This document shows, in pieces, positions 42,948 to 55,700 of a DNA stretch of 64,000 nucleotides (position 1 is the stretch's first letter; each line of letters opens with the position of its first letter). The notes under the pieces are model-generated. The model had not been told where the DNA came from. It worked only from the letters and a program-made list of their open reading frames with translations, and did no database searches. The DNA lies in the NCBI RefSeq assembly GCF_009650765.1, contig NZ_CP045740.1, forward strand, positions 4,998,001 through 5,062,000, written 5' to 3'. A program made the translations under genes and the position numbers. The DNA comes from Streptomyces sp. SUK 48. GTDB lineage: Bacteria; Actinomycetota; Actinomycetes; Streptomycetales; Streptomycetaceae.

Positions 42948-43640
42948 GTGGACATCGTCGTCAAAGGCCGCAAGACCGAGGTGCCCGAGCGGTTCCGCAA
43001 GCACGTGGCCGAGAAGCTGAAGCTGGAGAAGATCCAGAAGCTCGATGGCAAGGTGATCAGCCTCGACGTCGAGGTGTCCAAGGAGCCCAACCCTCGACAG
43101 GCCGACCGCTGCGACCGGGTGGAGATCACGCTCCGCTCCCGGGGCCCGGTGATCCGGGCGGAGGCAGCGGCGAGCGACCCGTACGCGGCACTCGACATGG
43201 CGGCGGAAAAGCTGGACGCGCGTCTGCGCAAGCAGCACGACAAGCGGTTCTCGCGCCGCGGCTCACGGCGGATCTCGGCGGCGGAGGTCCCCGACCACGT
43301 CCCGGGCGCGGCGACGCTCAACGGAAACGGCGTCCCGGTGGGGGAGGACGAGGCGGACGGAGTGCCGACCACGAAGATCGGCTCCCTCGAGGTCAAGGGC
43401 GAAGGCCCCCTCGTCGTCCGCGAGAAGACCCACGTCGCCTCCCCGATGAGCCTGGACCAGGCCCTCTACGAGATGGAACTGGTCGGCCATGACTTCTACT
43501 TGTTCGTCGACTCCGAGACGAAGGAGCCGAGCGTCGTCTACCGTCGCCACGCCTACGACTACGGCGTGATCCACCTCAACACGGACCCGATGGTCGCCGA
43601 GGCGCAGCCCCCGGCGGCAGGGGGCACGCTGGGCGGCTGA
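42948..43640 (+). CDS. hpf: Long-form ribosome hibernation promoting factor
   Basis: The predicted 230-residue protein starts at GTG 42948 (VDIVVKGRKTEVPERFRKHV), with CGGAG 7 bp upstream. Residues about 1-110 are the S30AE domain that occupies the decoding centre of idle ribosomes. A variable linker and the C-terminal dimerisation domain (SPMSLDQALYEMELVGHDFY and PSVVYRRHAYDYGVIHL) follow, typical of long HPF that forms 100S dimers. An upstream in-frame ATG at 42801 would run through both leader dyads and is not family-like. Confidence 0.93.
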   Translation: MDIVVKGRKTEVPERFRKHVAEKLKLEKIQKLDGKVISLDVEVSKEPNPRQADRCDRVEITLRSRGPVIRAEAAASDPYAALDMAAEKLDARLRKQHDKRFSRRGSRRISAAEVPDHVPGAATLNGNGVPVGEDEADGVPTTKIGSLEVKGEGPLVVREKTHVASPMSLDQALYEMELVGHDFYLFVDSETKEPSVVYRRHAYDYGVIHLNTDPMVAEAQPPAAGGTLGG

Positions 43641-43844
43641 CCGCCCGGCTCGACGCCCGACCGGTGCCCCTGGAGCGCGTGTGCGCCCCCGGGGCACCAG
43701 TGTGCGACCACTTCGCGCCGCGCACGGCGCCTCGGTGCCGTTCCGGCATGAAATCATGGTCGCAAGGGCCCAACCGGTGGGCCGCTGCCTTGGGTTGGCG
43801 ATGGCACGGGACCACACAGGCCACAGCCTTCAGGGGGAGGAACG

Positions 43845-44600
43845 ATGGCGGACACCTTCGGACCGATGCGGAGCGAGGAGGCCGAAGACACCGACGACGG
43901 TGTGCTCGGCAGGTGCTCCGACGGGGGCTCTTCGCGGGATGAACCGATCAGAGTCCTGGTGGTGGACGACCATGCCCTCTTCAGACGCGGCCTGGAGATC
44001 GTGCTCGCGGCCGAGGAGGACATCCAGGTCGTCGGCGAGGCCGGCGACGGCGCCGAGGCCGTGGACAAGGCCGCCGATCTGCTGCCGGACATCATCCTGA
44101 TGGACGTCCGGATGCCCCGGCGCGGGGGGATCGAGGCGTGCACCTCCATCAAGGAGGTCGCCCCCAGCGCGAAGATCATCATGCTGACGATCAGCGACGA
44201 GGAGGCCGACCTCTACGACGCGATCAAGGCGGGCGCCACCGGATATCTGCTCAAGGAGATCTCCACCGACGAGGTGGCCACCGCCATTCGCGCGGTCGCC
44301 GACGGGCAGTCGCAGATCAGCCCGTCCATGGCGTCGAAACTCCTCACCGAGTTCAAGTCGATGATCCAGCGCACCGACGAGCGCCGGCTGGTGCCCGCGC
44401 CCCGGCTGACCGACCGTGAACTGGAAGTCCTCAAACTCGTCGCCACGGGGATGAACAACCGGGACATCGCCAAGGAGTTGTTCATCTCCGAGAACACCGT
44501 GAAGAACCACGTCCGCAACATCCTGGAGAAACTCCAGCTGCACTCCCGGATGGAAGCCGTGGTCTACGCGATGCGGGAGAAGATCCTGGAGATCCGCTAG
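43845..44600 (+). CDS. Orphan NarL/LuxR-family response regulator
   Basis: This 251-residue regulator has a receiver domain (VVDDH, D87 in LMDVRMPRRGG, Lys in YLLKEISTDEV) and a C-terminal LuxR helix-turn-helix (LTDRELEVLKLVATGMNNRD, then ELFISENTVKNHVRNILEKL). About 33 extra residues precede the receiver. No kinase gene is adjacent. In S. coelicolor I recall the gene next to hpf being an orphan regulator affecting development and antibiotic production. GGGGGAGG precedes the ATG. Confidence 0.9.
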   Translation: MADTFGPMRSEEAEDTDDGVLGRCSDGGSSRDEPIRVLVVDDHALFRRGLEIVLAAEEDIQVVGEAGDGAEAVDKAADLLPDIILMDVRMPRRGGIEACTSIKEVAPSAKIIMLTISDEEADLYDAIKAGATGYLLKEISTDEVATAIRAVADGQSQISPSMASKLLTEFKSMIQRTDERRLVPAPRLTDRELEVLKLVATGMNNRDIAKELFISENTVKNHVRNILEKLQLHSRMEAVVYAMREKILEIR

Positions 44601-44619
44601 CCGGTACCCGAGCCGAGCC

Positions 44620-45795
44620 TCAGCCGAGGGCGCGGGCGAGTTCCGTGGTGAGCGGCTCGCGCAGGGCGGGGTCGTCCACGCGCTCCACCCGGACGTTCGT
44701 GCAGTTCACCCAGGTGGCCGCCTCCAGCAGGGCCTGGGCGAGGGCGGGGACCACCTTGGGGCCGTCCAGGGTGACCTGCCGGGCCACCAGGGTGCGGCCC
44801 TCGCGGGCCGGGTCGACGCGCCCGACGAGGCGGCCGCCCGCGAGCACCGGCATGGCGAAGTAGCCGTACACCCGCTTGGGCTTGGGGGTGTACGCCTCCA
44901 GGCGGTGGGTGAAGCCGAAGATCCGTTCGGTGCGCGCCCGTTCCCAGATCAGCGAGTCGAAGGGCGAGAGCAGGGTGGTGCGGTGGCGGCCGCGCGGCGG
45001 GGTCGCCAGGGCCGCCGGGTCCGCCCACGCCGGTTTGCCCCAGCCCTCGACCTCGACCGGCACCAGACCCGAGTCCGCGAGCACCGCGTCCACCTGCTCG
45101 CCCTTCAGCCGGTGGTAGTCGGCGATGTCCGCACGCGTGCCCACCCCCAGGGACTCGCCGGCCAGCCGGACCAGGCGGCGCAGGCATTCGGCGTCGTCCA
45201 GCTCGTCGTGCAGCAGCGCGGCGGGGACGGCGCGCTCGGCGAGGTCGTACACCCGCTTCCAGCCGCGGCGCTCGACGCACACCACCTCGCCGTACATCAG
45301 CGCCCGCTCGACCGCGACCTTGGTGCCCGACCAGTCCCACCACTCGCTGGTGCGCTTCGCGCCGCCCAGTTCGGTCGCGGTCAGCGGGCCCTCGGCGCGC
45401 AGCTGCTTGACGACCTGTTCGTAGACCCCGTCCGGGAGTTCGTGGTTCCAGTGGGGGCGGTTGCGGTAGGCGCGGCGGCGGAAGGCGAAGTGCGGCCACT
45501 CCTCGACGGGCAGCAGGCAGGCGGCGTGCGACCAGTACTCGAAGGCGTGCGTGTCCTTCCAGTAGGCGTCCTCCACCGTGGTGCGGCCGACGGCGCCGAG
45601 GCGGGCGTACGGCACCAGTTCGTGCGAGCGAGCGAGGACCGAGATGGTGTCGAGCTGGACCGCGCCGAGATGGCGCAGCACCCCGCGCACCCCGGCCCGC
45701 CGGTCGGGCGCGCCGAGCAGGCCCTGGGCCCGCAGGGCGATACGGCGGGCGTCGTCCGCGGTGAGCGTGATGGTCGGGCGCGGCAGGGTCGTCAT
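44620..45795 (-). CDS. YcaQ/AlkZ-like winged-helix DNA glycosylase
   Basis: The predicted 391-residue protein of the HTH_42 family starts MTTLPRPTITLTADDARRIA. LGAVQLDTISVLARSHEL (the Q-x-D loop), AYWKDTHAFEYWSHAACLLP, HRTTLLSPFDSLIWERARTE and YGYFAMPVLAGGRLVGR are family blocks. AlkZ in streptomycetes and YcaQ in E. coli unhook DNA crosslinks or bulky adducts; the QxD variant suggests the YcaQ-like class. It is convergent with the response regulator gene. Confidence 0.87.
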   Translation of the reverse strand: MTTLPRPTITLTADDARRIALRAQGLLGAPDRRAGVRGVLRHLGAVQLDTISVLARSHELVPYARLGAVGRTTVEDAYWKDTHAFEYWSHAACLLPVEEWPHFAFRRRAYRNRPHWNHELPDGVYEQVVKQLRAEGPLTATELGGAKRTSEWWDWSGTKVAVERALMYGEVVCVERRGWKRVYDLAERAVPAALLHDELDDAECLRRLVRLAGESLGVGTRADIADYHRLKGEQVDAVLADSGLVPVEVEGWGKPAWADPAALATPPRGRHRTTLLSPFDSLIWERARTERIFGFTHRLEAYTPKPKRVYGYFAMPVLAGGRLVGRVDPAREGRTLVARQVTLDGPKVVPALAQALLEAATWVNCTNVRVERVDDPALREPLTTELARALG

Positions 45796-45844
45796 GCCTC
45801 TGGACGATAGTTGGCGGCACTGACAACCCGTCCCGAGGTGCGGT

Positions 45845-46417
45845 CTACCGAGCCGGGCCGGGCAGGTAGGGGGCGGCGGACGGCAGCCCGAGGTCCGAGG
45901 GGAGCAGGGAGGCGATCCAGCAGTCCCGGCGCACCCCCTTGTTGTTGATGGCCGAGCGCAGGGTGCCCTCCAGGGTGAAGCCCGCGCGTTCGGCGACCCC
46001 GCGCGAGCCGTGGTTGCCGACCTCGGCGCGCCACTCGACCCGGTCGACGCCCAGGTCGGTGAAGATCCAGCGGCAGGCGGCGAGCACGCCCTGGGTGACA
46101 TGGCCGAGGCCGCGGTGCTCCTTGGCGGCCCAGAAACCGACCTCCGCCACCGCCGGGGCGCGCATGGTCAGGCTGAGCATGCCGGCCAGCTCCCCGCCGG
46201 CGAGGAAGATCCCCCAGGTGAACATCGAACCGTGCGCCCAGCCGCCCGGGACCATCTCCTCCGTGAAGCCGCGCGCGTGCTCGGGCAGGTACGGGGAGGG
46301 GATCGTGGTCCAGCGCTGGATGTCGGGGTCCTGGGCGGCCTCGTACACGGCCTCGGTGTCGGCCGGTCCGACGGCGCGCAGACGGAGACGACCGGTGGTG
46401 AGCGTGACGGGTTCCAT
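45845..46417 (-). CDS. GNAT family N-acetyltransferase (RimJ/RimL-like)
   Basis: The predicted 190-residue protein starts MEPVTLTTGRLRLRAVGPAD. EVGFWAAKEHRGLGHVTQGV contains the acetyl-CoA pyrophosphate loop (RGLGHV in place of RGxGxA), and RVEWRAEVGNHGSRGVAERAGF is the typical RimL C-terminal block. The likely substrate is an amino group on a protein or small molecule; it is not identifiable from sequence. It lies 49 bp upstream of the YcaQ-like gene on the same strand. Confidence 0.85.
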   Translation of the reverse strand: MEPVTLTTGRLRLRAVGPADTEAVYEAAQDPDIQRWTTIPSPYLPEHARGFTEEMVPGGWAHGSMFTWGIFLAGGELAGMLSLTMRAPAVAEVGFWAAKEHRGLGHVTQGVLAACRWIFTDLGVDRVEWRAEVGNHGSRGVAERAGFTLEGTLRSAINNKGVRRDCWIASLLPSDLGLPSAAPYLPGPAR

Positions 46418-46670
46418 CGGGCGATTCTGCTCGTACCGCCCGGCGGGGGCCATCGATTTCCCCGATCCGTGAGCGCGCGATCACATTTCGCATAAATCCC
46501 TGCGCCGATGCGGCACTATCCGCGTATTCCGTCCGTTGTCCCTGTGAAGCAGCGGCCGGGACACCAGGCACTCCCGGCGCGGCGGGGTCCTCGCATACGA
46601 TGGCCGTTGCTCAGTACGTCACATGGAAACCCGACCGTCCCAGGCCCGACCGGCAAGGAGACCAGCCCCC

Positions 46671-49484
<2,814 letters not shown>

Positions 49485-49498
49485 CGCGCACTCCCTGA

Positions 49499-49533
49499 GG
49501 GGGGCCGGGTTCCTGTGGAGCCCGGCCCCCCTT
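49499..49533 (+). terminator. secA terminator
   Basis: GGGGGGCCGGG pairs perfectly with CCCGGCCCCCC around an 11-nt loop and is followed by TT, 15 bp after the stop. Confidence 0.8.
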
Positions 49534-49559
49534 CGCGTTGCGCGGTCGGGACGGCCCGG

Positions 49560-50096
49560 TCAGGACGCCGGACGCGAACCCGTCTCCACCGCGGTGCAGC
49601 GCCAGCGCAGGTCCGCGCCCAGTTCGAGACGGAAGGCCAGGGCCCGGAGCCGGCTGCCCGCGGCGATGCGGGCGAAGACCTCCAGCGCGCCCTCACCGGC
49701 GACGTAGTAGCCGATGTCGCGGACGACCGGGCGGGTGCCCCGGGTGCGCAGGGGACCGGCGGCGGCGAGGCGGGCCAGGTCGTCGTAGGCGCGGCCCGCG
49801 GTGTGGCGGAGCATCCAGTGGACCGGGCGCTGACCGCTCAGGACGGCCACCAGACGGTCCGCGAAGAGGTCCGTGGGGCGAGTGGGCCGCGCGGGCGCCG
49901 GAGGGGCCGTACGGGGCGGCTGGGCCGCCGCCGGCGGTCCGGTGAGCGGTTGCGGGCGCGCCGCGCGGGCGGCCGTACGGCTGTCGGCGGACGCCCGGCG
50001 CGGGCCCGGGGCGGGTCGGCGGGTGTCGTGCCGGGTCGGCGGGCGGTGCCGGGGGCGGGGGTGAGGCAGAGGGGTGCGGCTCATGACCTTGTTCAT
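49560..50096 (-). CDS. Rv3235 family protein
   Basis: This 178-residue protein has a Pro/Arg-rich, probably disordered N-terminus (about 75 residues) and a conserved C-terminal domain (DLFADRLVAVLSGQRPVHWM, GYYVAGEGALEVFARIAAGS, RLRALAFRLEL). The family is encoded next to secA in many actinobacteria, as here. Its function is unknown. An alternative ATG lies 12 bp downstream of the chosen start. Confidence 0.82.
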   Translation of the reverse strand: MNKVMSRTPLPHPRPRHRPPTRHDTRRPAPGPRRASADSRTAARAARPQPLTGPPAAAQPPRTAPPAPARPTRPTDLFADRLVAVLSGQRPVHWMLRHTAGRAYDDLARLAAAGPLRTRGTRPVVRDIGYYVAGEGALEVFARIAAGSRLRALAFRLELGADLRWRCTAVETGSRPAS

Positions 50097-50384
50097 GGGG
50101 GTCCCCGTTCGACGGCCCGGGGAATACCGGGCGGTAACTAGGTGGTGGGGATCTTGTACGGGGCCGGGGGCCGCGCGGCAAGGACGTGGGCCCTGGTGGC
50201 GAGGGCGCGCGTGGGTTCACTCTCCGGGGGGATGGACAGAGGGCCGGGCCCCGAGATCATGCGGGCGCACCGGGTGAAGTACGACGTACGGGGCTGACAT
50301 TTACGGGGGGTGGGCAGGGACTCGAAAGGGGACAGCCGCACGTATCCTGAAGCCCCCCGGAACGACCAGGAAAGAGCGGCGAGC

Positions 50385-50888
50385 ATGCGCGTCTACGTCC
50401 CCCTGACCCTCCCCGGTCTCGCCGCGGCGCACAGGACGGGCGAGCTGGGGGCGGGCCCCTTCGCCGCGTACGCCGTCACGCCCGCCCTGCGTGCCTGGTA
50501 CCGCTCCGACGACGTCGAGGAACTCGAGTACGCCGCGCTCGGCCGGGCCGCGCTGGGCTCCCTGCGCCTGCTCGCGGCCGACGGTGACGCACCCCGGCGC
50601 CGGATCGTGGTCGCCGTGGACGTGGCCGACGGCGCGGTCGTGGCCGCGGCCGACGGCGGGGCCGAGCCGGGCGAGGTGACCGTGCGGGTGACGGTGCCGC
50701 TCGCCAAGGCGGCGGCGGTCCACGCCGACGCCGACGACGCCGGGCCGGACGTGACCGCGGCGGCGCGGGCGCTGGCGGCGGCGGACGGCGGGGACGAGGA
50801 CGCTCAGGCCGCCGTGGACGAGGCGGAGGACCACGAGCTGCTGTGGTTCGCCACGCAGGAGATCCCCAGCCTCCTCGGGCGGGGCTGA
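50385..50888 (+). CDS. DUF6912 family protein
   Basis: This 167-residue protein starts MRVYVPLTLPGLAAAHRTGE after AAGAGCGGCG. It is acidic and Ala-rich toward the C-terminus (DEDAQAAVDEAEDHELLWFA) with no signal peptide. The N-terminal pattern is conserved in actinobacteria, but I know of no function. It is 58 bp upstream of the HAD gene on the same strand and may be cotranscribed. Confidence 0.75.
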   Translation: MRVYVPLTLPGLAAAHRTGELGAGPFAAYAVTPALRAWYRSDDVEELEYAALGRAALGSLRLLAADGDAPRRRIVVAVDVADGAVVAAADGGAEPGEVTVRVTVPLAKAAAVHADADDAGPDVTAAARALAAADGGDEDAQAAVDEAEDHELLWFATQEIPSLLGRG

Positions 50889-50946
50889 CCAGGCAGGACC
50901 GGCCGCACCCGGGGCATTGTCAGTGGGGGCGGGTACGGTCTTGGGC

Positions 50947-51615
50947 ATGGGGAAGCACGCACGCGCGCACATCGTCTGGGACTGGAACGGCACGCTGTTC
51001 CATGACAACGAGGCGATCATCGAGGCGACCAACGCCGCCTTCGCGGAGCTGGGCCTGGCGCCCGTCACGCTGGAGCAGTACCGCGCGCTGTACTGCGTGC
51101 CGGTGCCGAAGTTCTACGAGCGGCTGATGGGGCGGCTGCCGAGCGCGGCCGAGTGGGAGCTGATGGACGGGATATTCCATCAGCGGTACACGGAGCGGCG
51201 GGCGCGGTGCGCGCTGGCCGACGGGGCGGCGGAGCTGCTCCGGGGGTGGCGGACGGCGGGGCACAGCCAGTCGCTGCTGAGCATGTACGGACACGAGGAA
51301 CTGGTGCCGCTCGTGCGGGGGTTCGGGATCGAGGAGCAGTTCGTGCGCGTCGACGGGCGGACGGGGCCGTCCGGCGGGAGCAAGGCGGAGCACATGGTGC
51401 GGCATCTGTCGCTGCTCACCGGCGCGGTGGACCCGGGCCGGACGGTGGTCATCGGGGACGCGGCGGACGACGCGGTCGCGGCGAAGCACGTGGGCGCCGG
51501 GGCGGTGCTGTACACCGGGGGGTCGCACGGCAGGGCCAGCCTGGAGGAGGCCGGCGTCCCGGTGGTGGACACGCTGGCGGAGGCGGTGGAGGTCGCCCGG
51601 CGAATAGCCGGGTGA
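50947..51615 (+). CDS. HAD family hydrolase
   Basis: The predicted 222-residue protein starts MGKHARAHIVWDWNGTLFHD. The catalytic motif I is DWNGTL, a common variant of DxDGT in the Gph/phosphonatase-like subgroup. Motif II Ser/Thr lies in the LLSMYGHEEL region, and motif IV is VVIGDAADDAVAA. It has a helical cap (C1 type). Likely a phosphatase acting on a small phosphorylated metabolite; the substrate is unknown. Confidence 0.88.
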   Translation: MGKHARAHIVWDWNGTLFHDNEAIIEATNAAFAELGLAPVTLEQYRALYCVPVPKFYERLMGRLPSAAEWELMDGIFHQRYTERRARCALADGAAELLRGWRTAGHSQSLLSMYGHEELVPLVRGFGIEEQFVRVDGRTGPSGGSKAEHMVRHLSLLTGAVDPGRTVVIGDAADDAVAAKHVGAGAVLYTGGSHGRASLEEAGVPVVDTLAEAVEVARRIAG

Positions 51616-51647
51616 CCGGGCCCGCGCAGGGCGACCGCCCCGCGGCC

Positions 51648-52214
51648 TCAGCTCACCGGCGCCTTCGCCCGCAGCACCTTGATGAACTCCCGCATCCAGG
51701 ACGGGTGATCCGGCCAGGCCCGCGCCGAGACCAGCGTGCCGTCCGTCACCGTCTCCGTGTCCTGGAAGCTCGCGCCCGCGGCCTGCATGTCGGGCTCCAG
51801 GGCCGGATAGGCCGTGACCCGGCGGCCGCGCAGGGTGTCGATCGCGGCGGTGAGCAGCGGACCGTGGCAGATCTGGGCGACCGGCTTGTCCGCGTCGAAG
51901 AACGCCTTGAGGATCTTGCGCAGTTCGGGGTCGTTGCGCAGGTACTCCGGGGCCCGGCCGCCGGGGATCACGAGCGCGGCGTACGCGCCGGGGTCCACCT
52001 CGGCGAAGGCGAGGTCGGCCGGCCAGGTGTACCCGGGCTTCTCGGTGTACGTGTCGTAGCCGGGCTCGAAGTCGTGCACCACGAAGCGGAGCGTCTTGCG
52101 GGCAGGGGCCGCGATGTCGACGTCGTAGCCCTCCTCGCGCAGGCGCTGGTAGGGGTACATGACCTCCAGGGACTCCGCGGCGTCGCCGGTGACGATGAGG
52201 ATCTTCGCGGGCAT
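51648..52214 (-). CDS. DJ-1/PfpI family protein
   Basis: This 188-residue protein has the flavodoxin-like fold of DJ-1/PfpI. AQICHGPLLT holds the nucleophile-elbow Cys, and YAALVIPGGRAPEYLRNDPE the acidic partner region. Family members are proposed glyoxalases, deglycases or stress chaperones, and assignment within the family is uncertain. RBS-like GGAGGAGC precedes the ATG. It is divergent from the glutamate dehydrogenase leader. Confidence 0.87.
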   Translation of the reverse strand: MPAKILIVTGDAAESLEVMYPYQRLREEGYDVDIAAPARKTLRFVVHDFEPGYDTYTEKPGYTWPADLAFAEVDPGAYAALVIPGGRAPEYLRNDPELRKILKAFFDADKPVAQICHGPLLTAAIDTLRGRRVTAYPALEPDMQAAGASFQDTETVTDGTLVSARAWPDHPSWMREFIKVLRAKAPVS

Positions 52215-52789
52215 GTCGGCGCTCCTCCGGGACGGACGGGGCCGGACTCCTCGGCCGGTCCCGAGCCACAGCTCTCAGGGTGCGGCGCAAGACGCGGGGC
52301 CGCTACCCCACCCCGCCTCCCACCTGGCCGAATCCGGTTACGCCACCCGGGTGGCCTTCGGTGCTGTGCAGAACGTCAAAGTTTGACCCTCTGTTTTGTA
52401 CACATACGGCTCATGACGGTTCCGGGGTCAGGGGCGATAGCCTTGTGGCGTGATCAGCGCGATAGCTCGCGGGAGCGATCAGGCTCCCGCCCTGCGCCCG
52501 GGTTGCACGGAGGACCTCCGTGACCGGGCGGCGGTCGCTGGTCCGCGCGGGCGGGACGGGGGCGCCGCTGCCCCCAGGACGCCGAGGCCGGCCCGGAACA
52601 CGACGGTGCCGAGAGCAGCGTCACATCCCGTGGTCGTGTCGGAAATGGCCGAATCCCCCCCGCTCATCTCACCTGTCGGCATAGCGTCGGATCGGACCGG
52701 AAACTCCGGGCCGTGGCGTCGAGCCGCAGGGGAAGAGCCAGTACTTCCTTCTACGTCACGCAACGGCGCGCGACAGGAGCCAGAGGACA
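52215..52789. other. Long intergenic region upstream of NAD-glutamate dehydrogenase
   Basis: This 575-bp gap shows no convincing gene. It contains TTTGACC at about 52383 in an AT-richer patch, and a small perfect stem CACGGAG-GAC-CTCCGTG (52506-52522) in what is probably the gdh leader. A 133-codon open frame from 52450 overlaps the gdh start and has no family resemblance. Confidence 0.5.
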
Positions 52790-55700
52790 ATGCAGACCAA
52801 GCTGGACGAAGCCAAGGCCGAGATGCTCGAACGGGCCGCTCGGGTAGCTGAGAACAGCCCGGTCGGGGGGAACCTACCGACCGGGTCGACGGGCGAGGGC
52901 TCCCCGGACACCCCGGACAGTGAGTCAACCCTCGCGTTCCTCCAGCGCTACTACCTGCACACCGCGCCGGAAGACCTCGCCGACCGCGACCCGGTGGACA
53001 CCTTCGGCGCCGCGGTCTCGCACTACCGCCTCGCCGAGAGCCGCCCCCAGGGCACCGCGAACGTCCGGGTGCACACCCCGACGGTCGAGGAGAACGGCTG
53101 GACGTGCAGTCACACCGTCGTCGAGGTCGTGACCGACGACATGCCGTTCCTGGTCGACTCCGTCACCAACGAGCTGACCCGGGGCGGGCGCGGCATCCAT
53201 GTCGTGATCCACCCCCAGTTCGTGGTCCGCCGCGACCTCACCGGCAAGCTGCTGGAGATCCTGCCGACCCCGGCGCCCTCCGCCGAGCTGCCGCACGACG
53301 CGCATGTCGAGTCGTGGATCCACGTCGAGATCGACCGCGAGACCGACCGCGCCGACCTCAAGCAGATCACCTCCGACCTGCTGCGCGTCCTGTCCGACGT
53401 CCGCGAGGCCGTCGAGGACTGGGACAAGATGCGGGAGGCGGCGGCCCGGGTCGCAGGCGAGCTGGAGAGCGAGCCGGTCCCGGCCGACCTGCCGAAGGCC
53501 GAGGTCGAGGAGGCCCGCGAGCTGCTGCGCTGGCTCGCCACCGACCACTTCACCTTCCTGGGCTTCCGCGAGTACGAACTGCGCGGTGACGACACCCTGG
53601 CCGCCGTGGCCGGCACCGGCCTCGGCATCCTGCGCTCCGACCCGCAGCACGCCGAGGACGACCAGCACCCGGTCAGCCCCTCCTTCGAGCGGCTGCCGGC
53701 CGACGCCCGCGCCAAGGCCCGCGAGCACAAGCTGCTGGTGCTGACCAAGGCGAACAGCCGGGCCACCGTGCACCGGCCGTCGTACCTGGACTACATCGGC
53801 GTCAAGAAGTTCGACAAGGACGGCAATGTCGTCGGGGAGCGCCGCTTCCTCGGCCTGTTCTCCTCGGCCGCGTACACCGAGTCGGTGCGCCGCGTCCCGG
53901 TCATCCGCCGCAAGGTCGCCGAGGTCCTCGACCGCGCCGGGTTCTCGCCCAACAGCCACGACGGCCGCGATCTGCTCCAGATCCTGGAGACCTACCCGCG
54001 CGACGAGCTGTTCCAGACCCCGGCCGCCGAGCTGCAGTCGATCGTCACCAGCGTGCTCTACCTCCAGGAGCGCCGCCGGCTGCGCCTGTACCTGCGCCAG
54101 GACGAGTACGGCCGCTACTACTCGGCCCTCGTCTACCTGCCGCGCGACCGCTACACCACCGGCGTGCGCCTGCGGATCATCGACATCCTGAAGGAGGAGC
54201 TCGGCGGCACCAACGTCGACTTCACCGCCTGGAACACCGAGTCGATCCTGTCCCGGCTGCACTTCGTCGTCCGCGTCCCGCAGGGCACCGAGCTGCCCGA
54301 GCTGTCGGACGCCGACAAGGACCGCATCGAGGCCCGCCTGGTCGAGGCCGCCCGCTCCTGGGTGGACGGATTCGCCGAGGCGCTCAACGCCGAGCTGGGC
54401 GAGGAGCGCGCCGCCGAGCTGCTGCGCCGCTACACCAACGCCTTCCCCGAGGGCTACAAGGCCGACCACACCCCGCGCGCGGCCGTGGCCGACCTCGTGC
54501 ACCTGGAGCGGCTGACCGAGGAGCCGGGCAACGACTTCGCGCTGAGCCTGTACGAGCCGGTCGGCGCCGCCCCCGACGAGCGCCGCTTCAAGATCTACCG
54601 CAAGGGCGCCTCCGTCTCCCTGTCCGCCGTGCTGCCGGTCCTCCAGCGCATCGGCGTCGAGGTCGTGGACGAGCGGCCGTACGAGCTGCGCTGCTCGGAC
54701 CGCACCACCGGCTGGATCTACGACTTCGGTCTGCGCATCCCCAAGGCGGCCGGCGGCGCCGGCGGCGACTACCTGGGCGACGACGGCCGCGAGCGCTTCC
54801 AGGAGGCGTTCGCCGCGACCTGGACCGGTCACGCCGAGAACGACGGCTTCAACTCCCTCGTGCTCAGCGCCGGGCTGAACTGGCGCGAGGCGATGGTGCT
54901 GCGCGCCTACGCCAAGTACCTGCGCCAGGCCGGTTCGACCTTCTCGCAGGACTACATGGAGGACACCCTCCGCAACAACGTCCACACCACCCGGCTGCTC
55001 GTCTCCCTGTTCGAGGCGCGCATGTCGCCGGAGCGGCAGCAGGCCGGCCTGGAGCTGACGGACGCACTGCTGGAGGAGCTGGACGCGGCGCTCGACCAGG
55101 TGGCGAGCCTGGACGAGGACCGCATCCTGCGTTCCTTCCTGACCGTCATCAAGGCGACCCTGCGGACCAACTTCTTCCAGCGGCGCCCCGACGGCCACCC
55201 TCACGACTACGTGTCGATGAAGTTCGACCCGCAGGCCATCCCGGACCTGCCCGCGCCGCGTCCGGCGTACGAGATCTGGGTGTACTCGCCGCGCGTCGAG
55301 GGCGTGCACCTGCGCTTCGGCAAGGTCGCGCGCGGTGGTCTGCGCTGGTCCGACCGGCGTGAGGACTTCCGTACCGAGATCCTCGGCCTGGTCAAGGCGC
55401 AGATGGTGAAGAACACCGTCATCGTGCCGGTCGGCGCCAAGGGCGGCTTCGTCGCCAAGCAGCTGCCGGACCCGGCGCTGGACCGGGACGCGTGGCTCGC
55501 GGAGGGCGTCGCCAGCTACAAGACGTTCATCTCGGCGCTGCTGGACATCACCGACAACATGGTCGGCGGCGAGGTCGTCCCGCCCAAGGACGTGGTGCGG
55601 CACGACGGCGAGGACACCTACCTGGTCGTCGCGGCCGACAAGGGCACCGCCACCTTCTCCGACATCGCCAACGGGGTCGCCGAGAAGTACAACTTCTGGC

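Noticed and set aside
52450..52851. 133-codon ORF overlapping the gdhB start
   Set aside because: No RBS, no family resemblance, and it overlaps the well-supported gdhB N-terminus in another frame.
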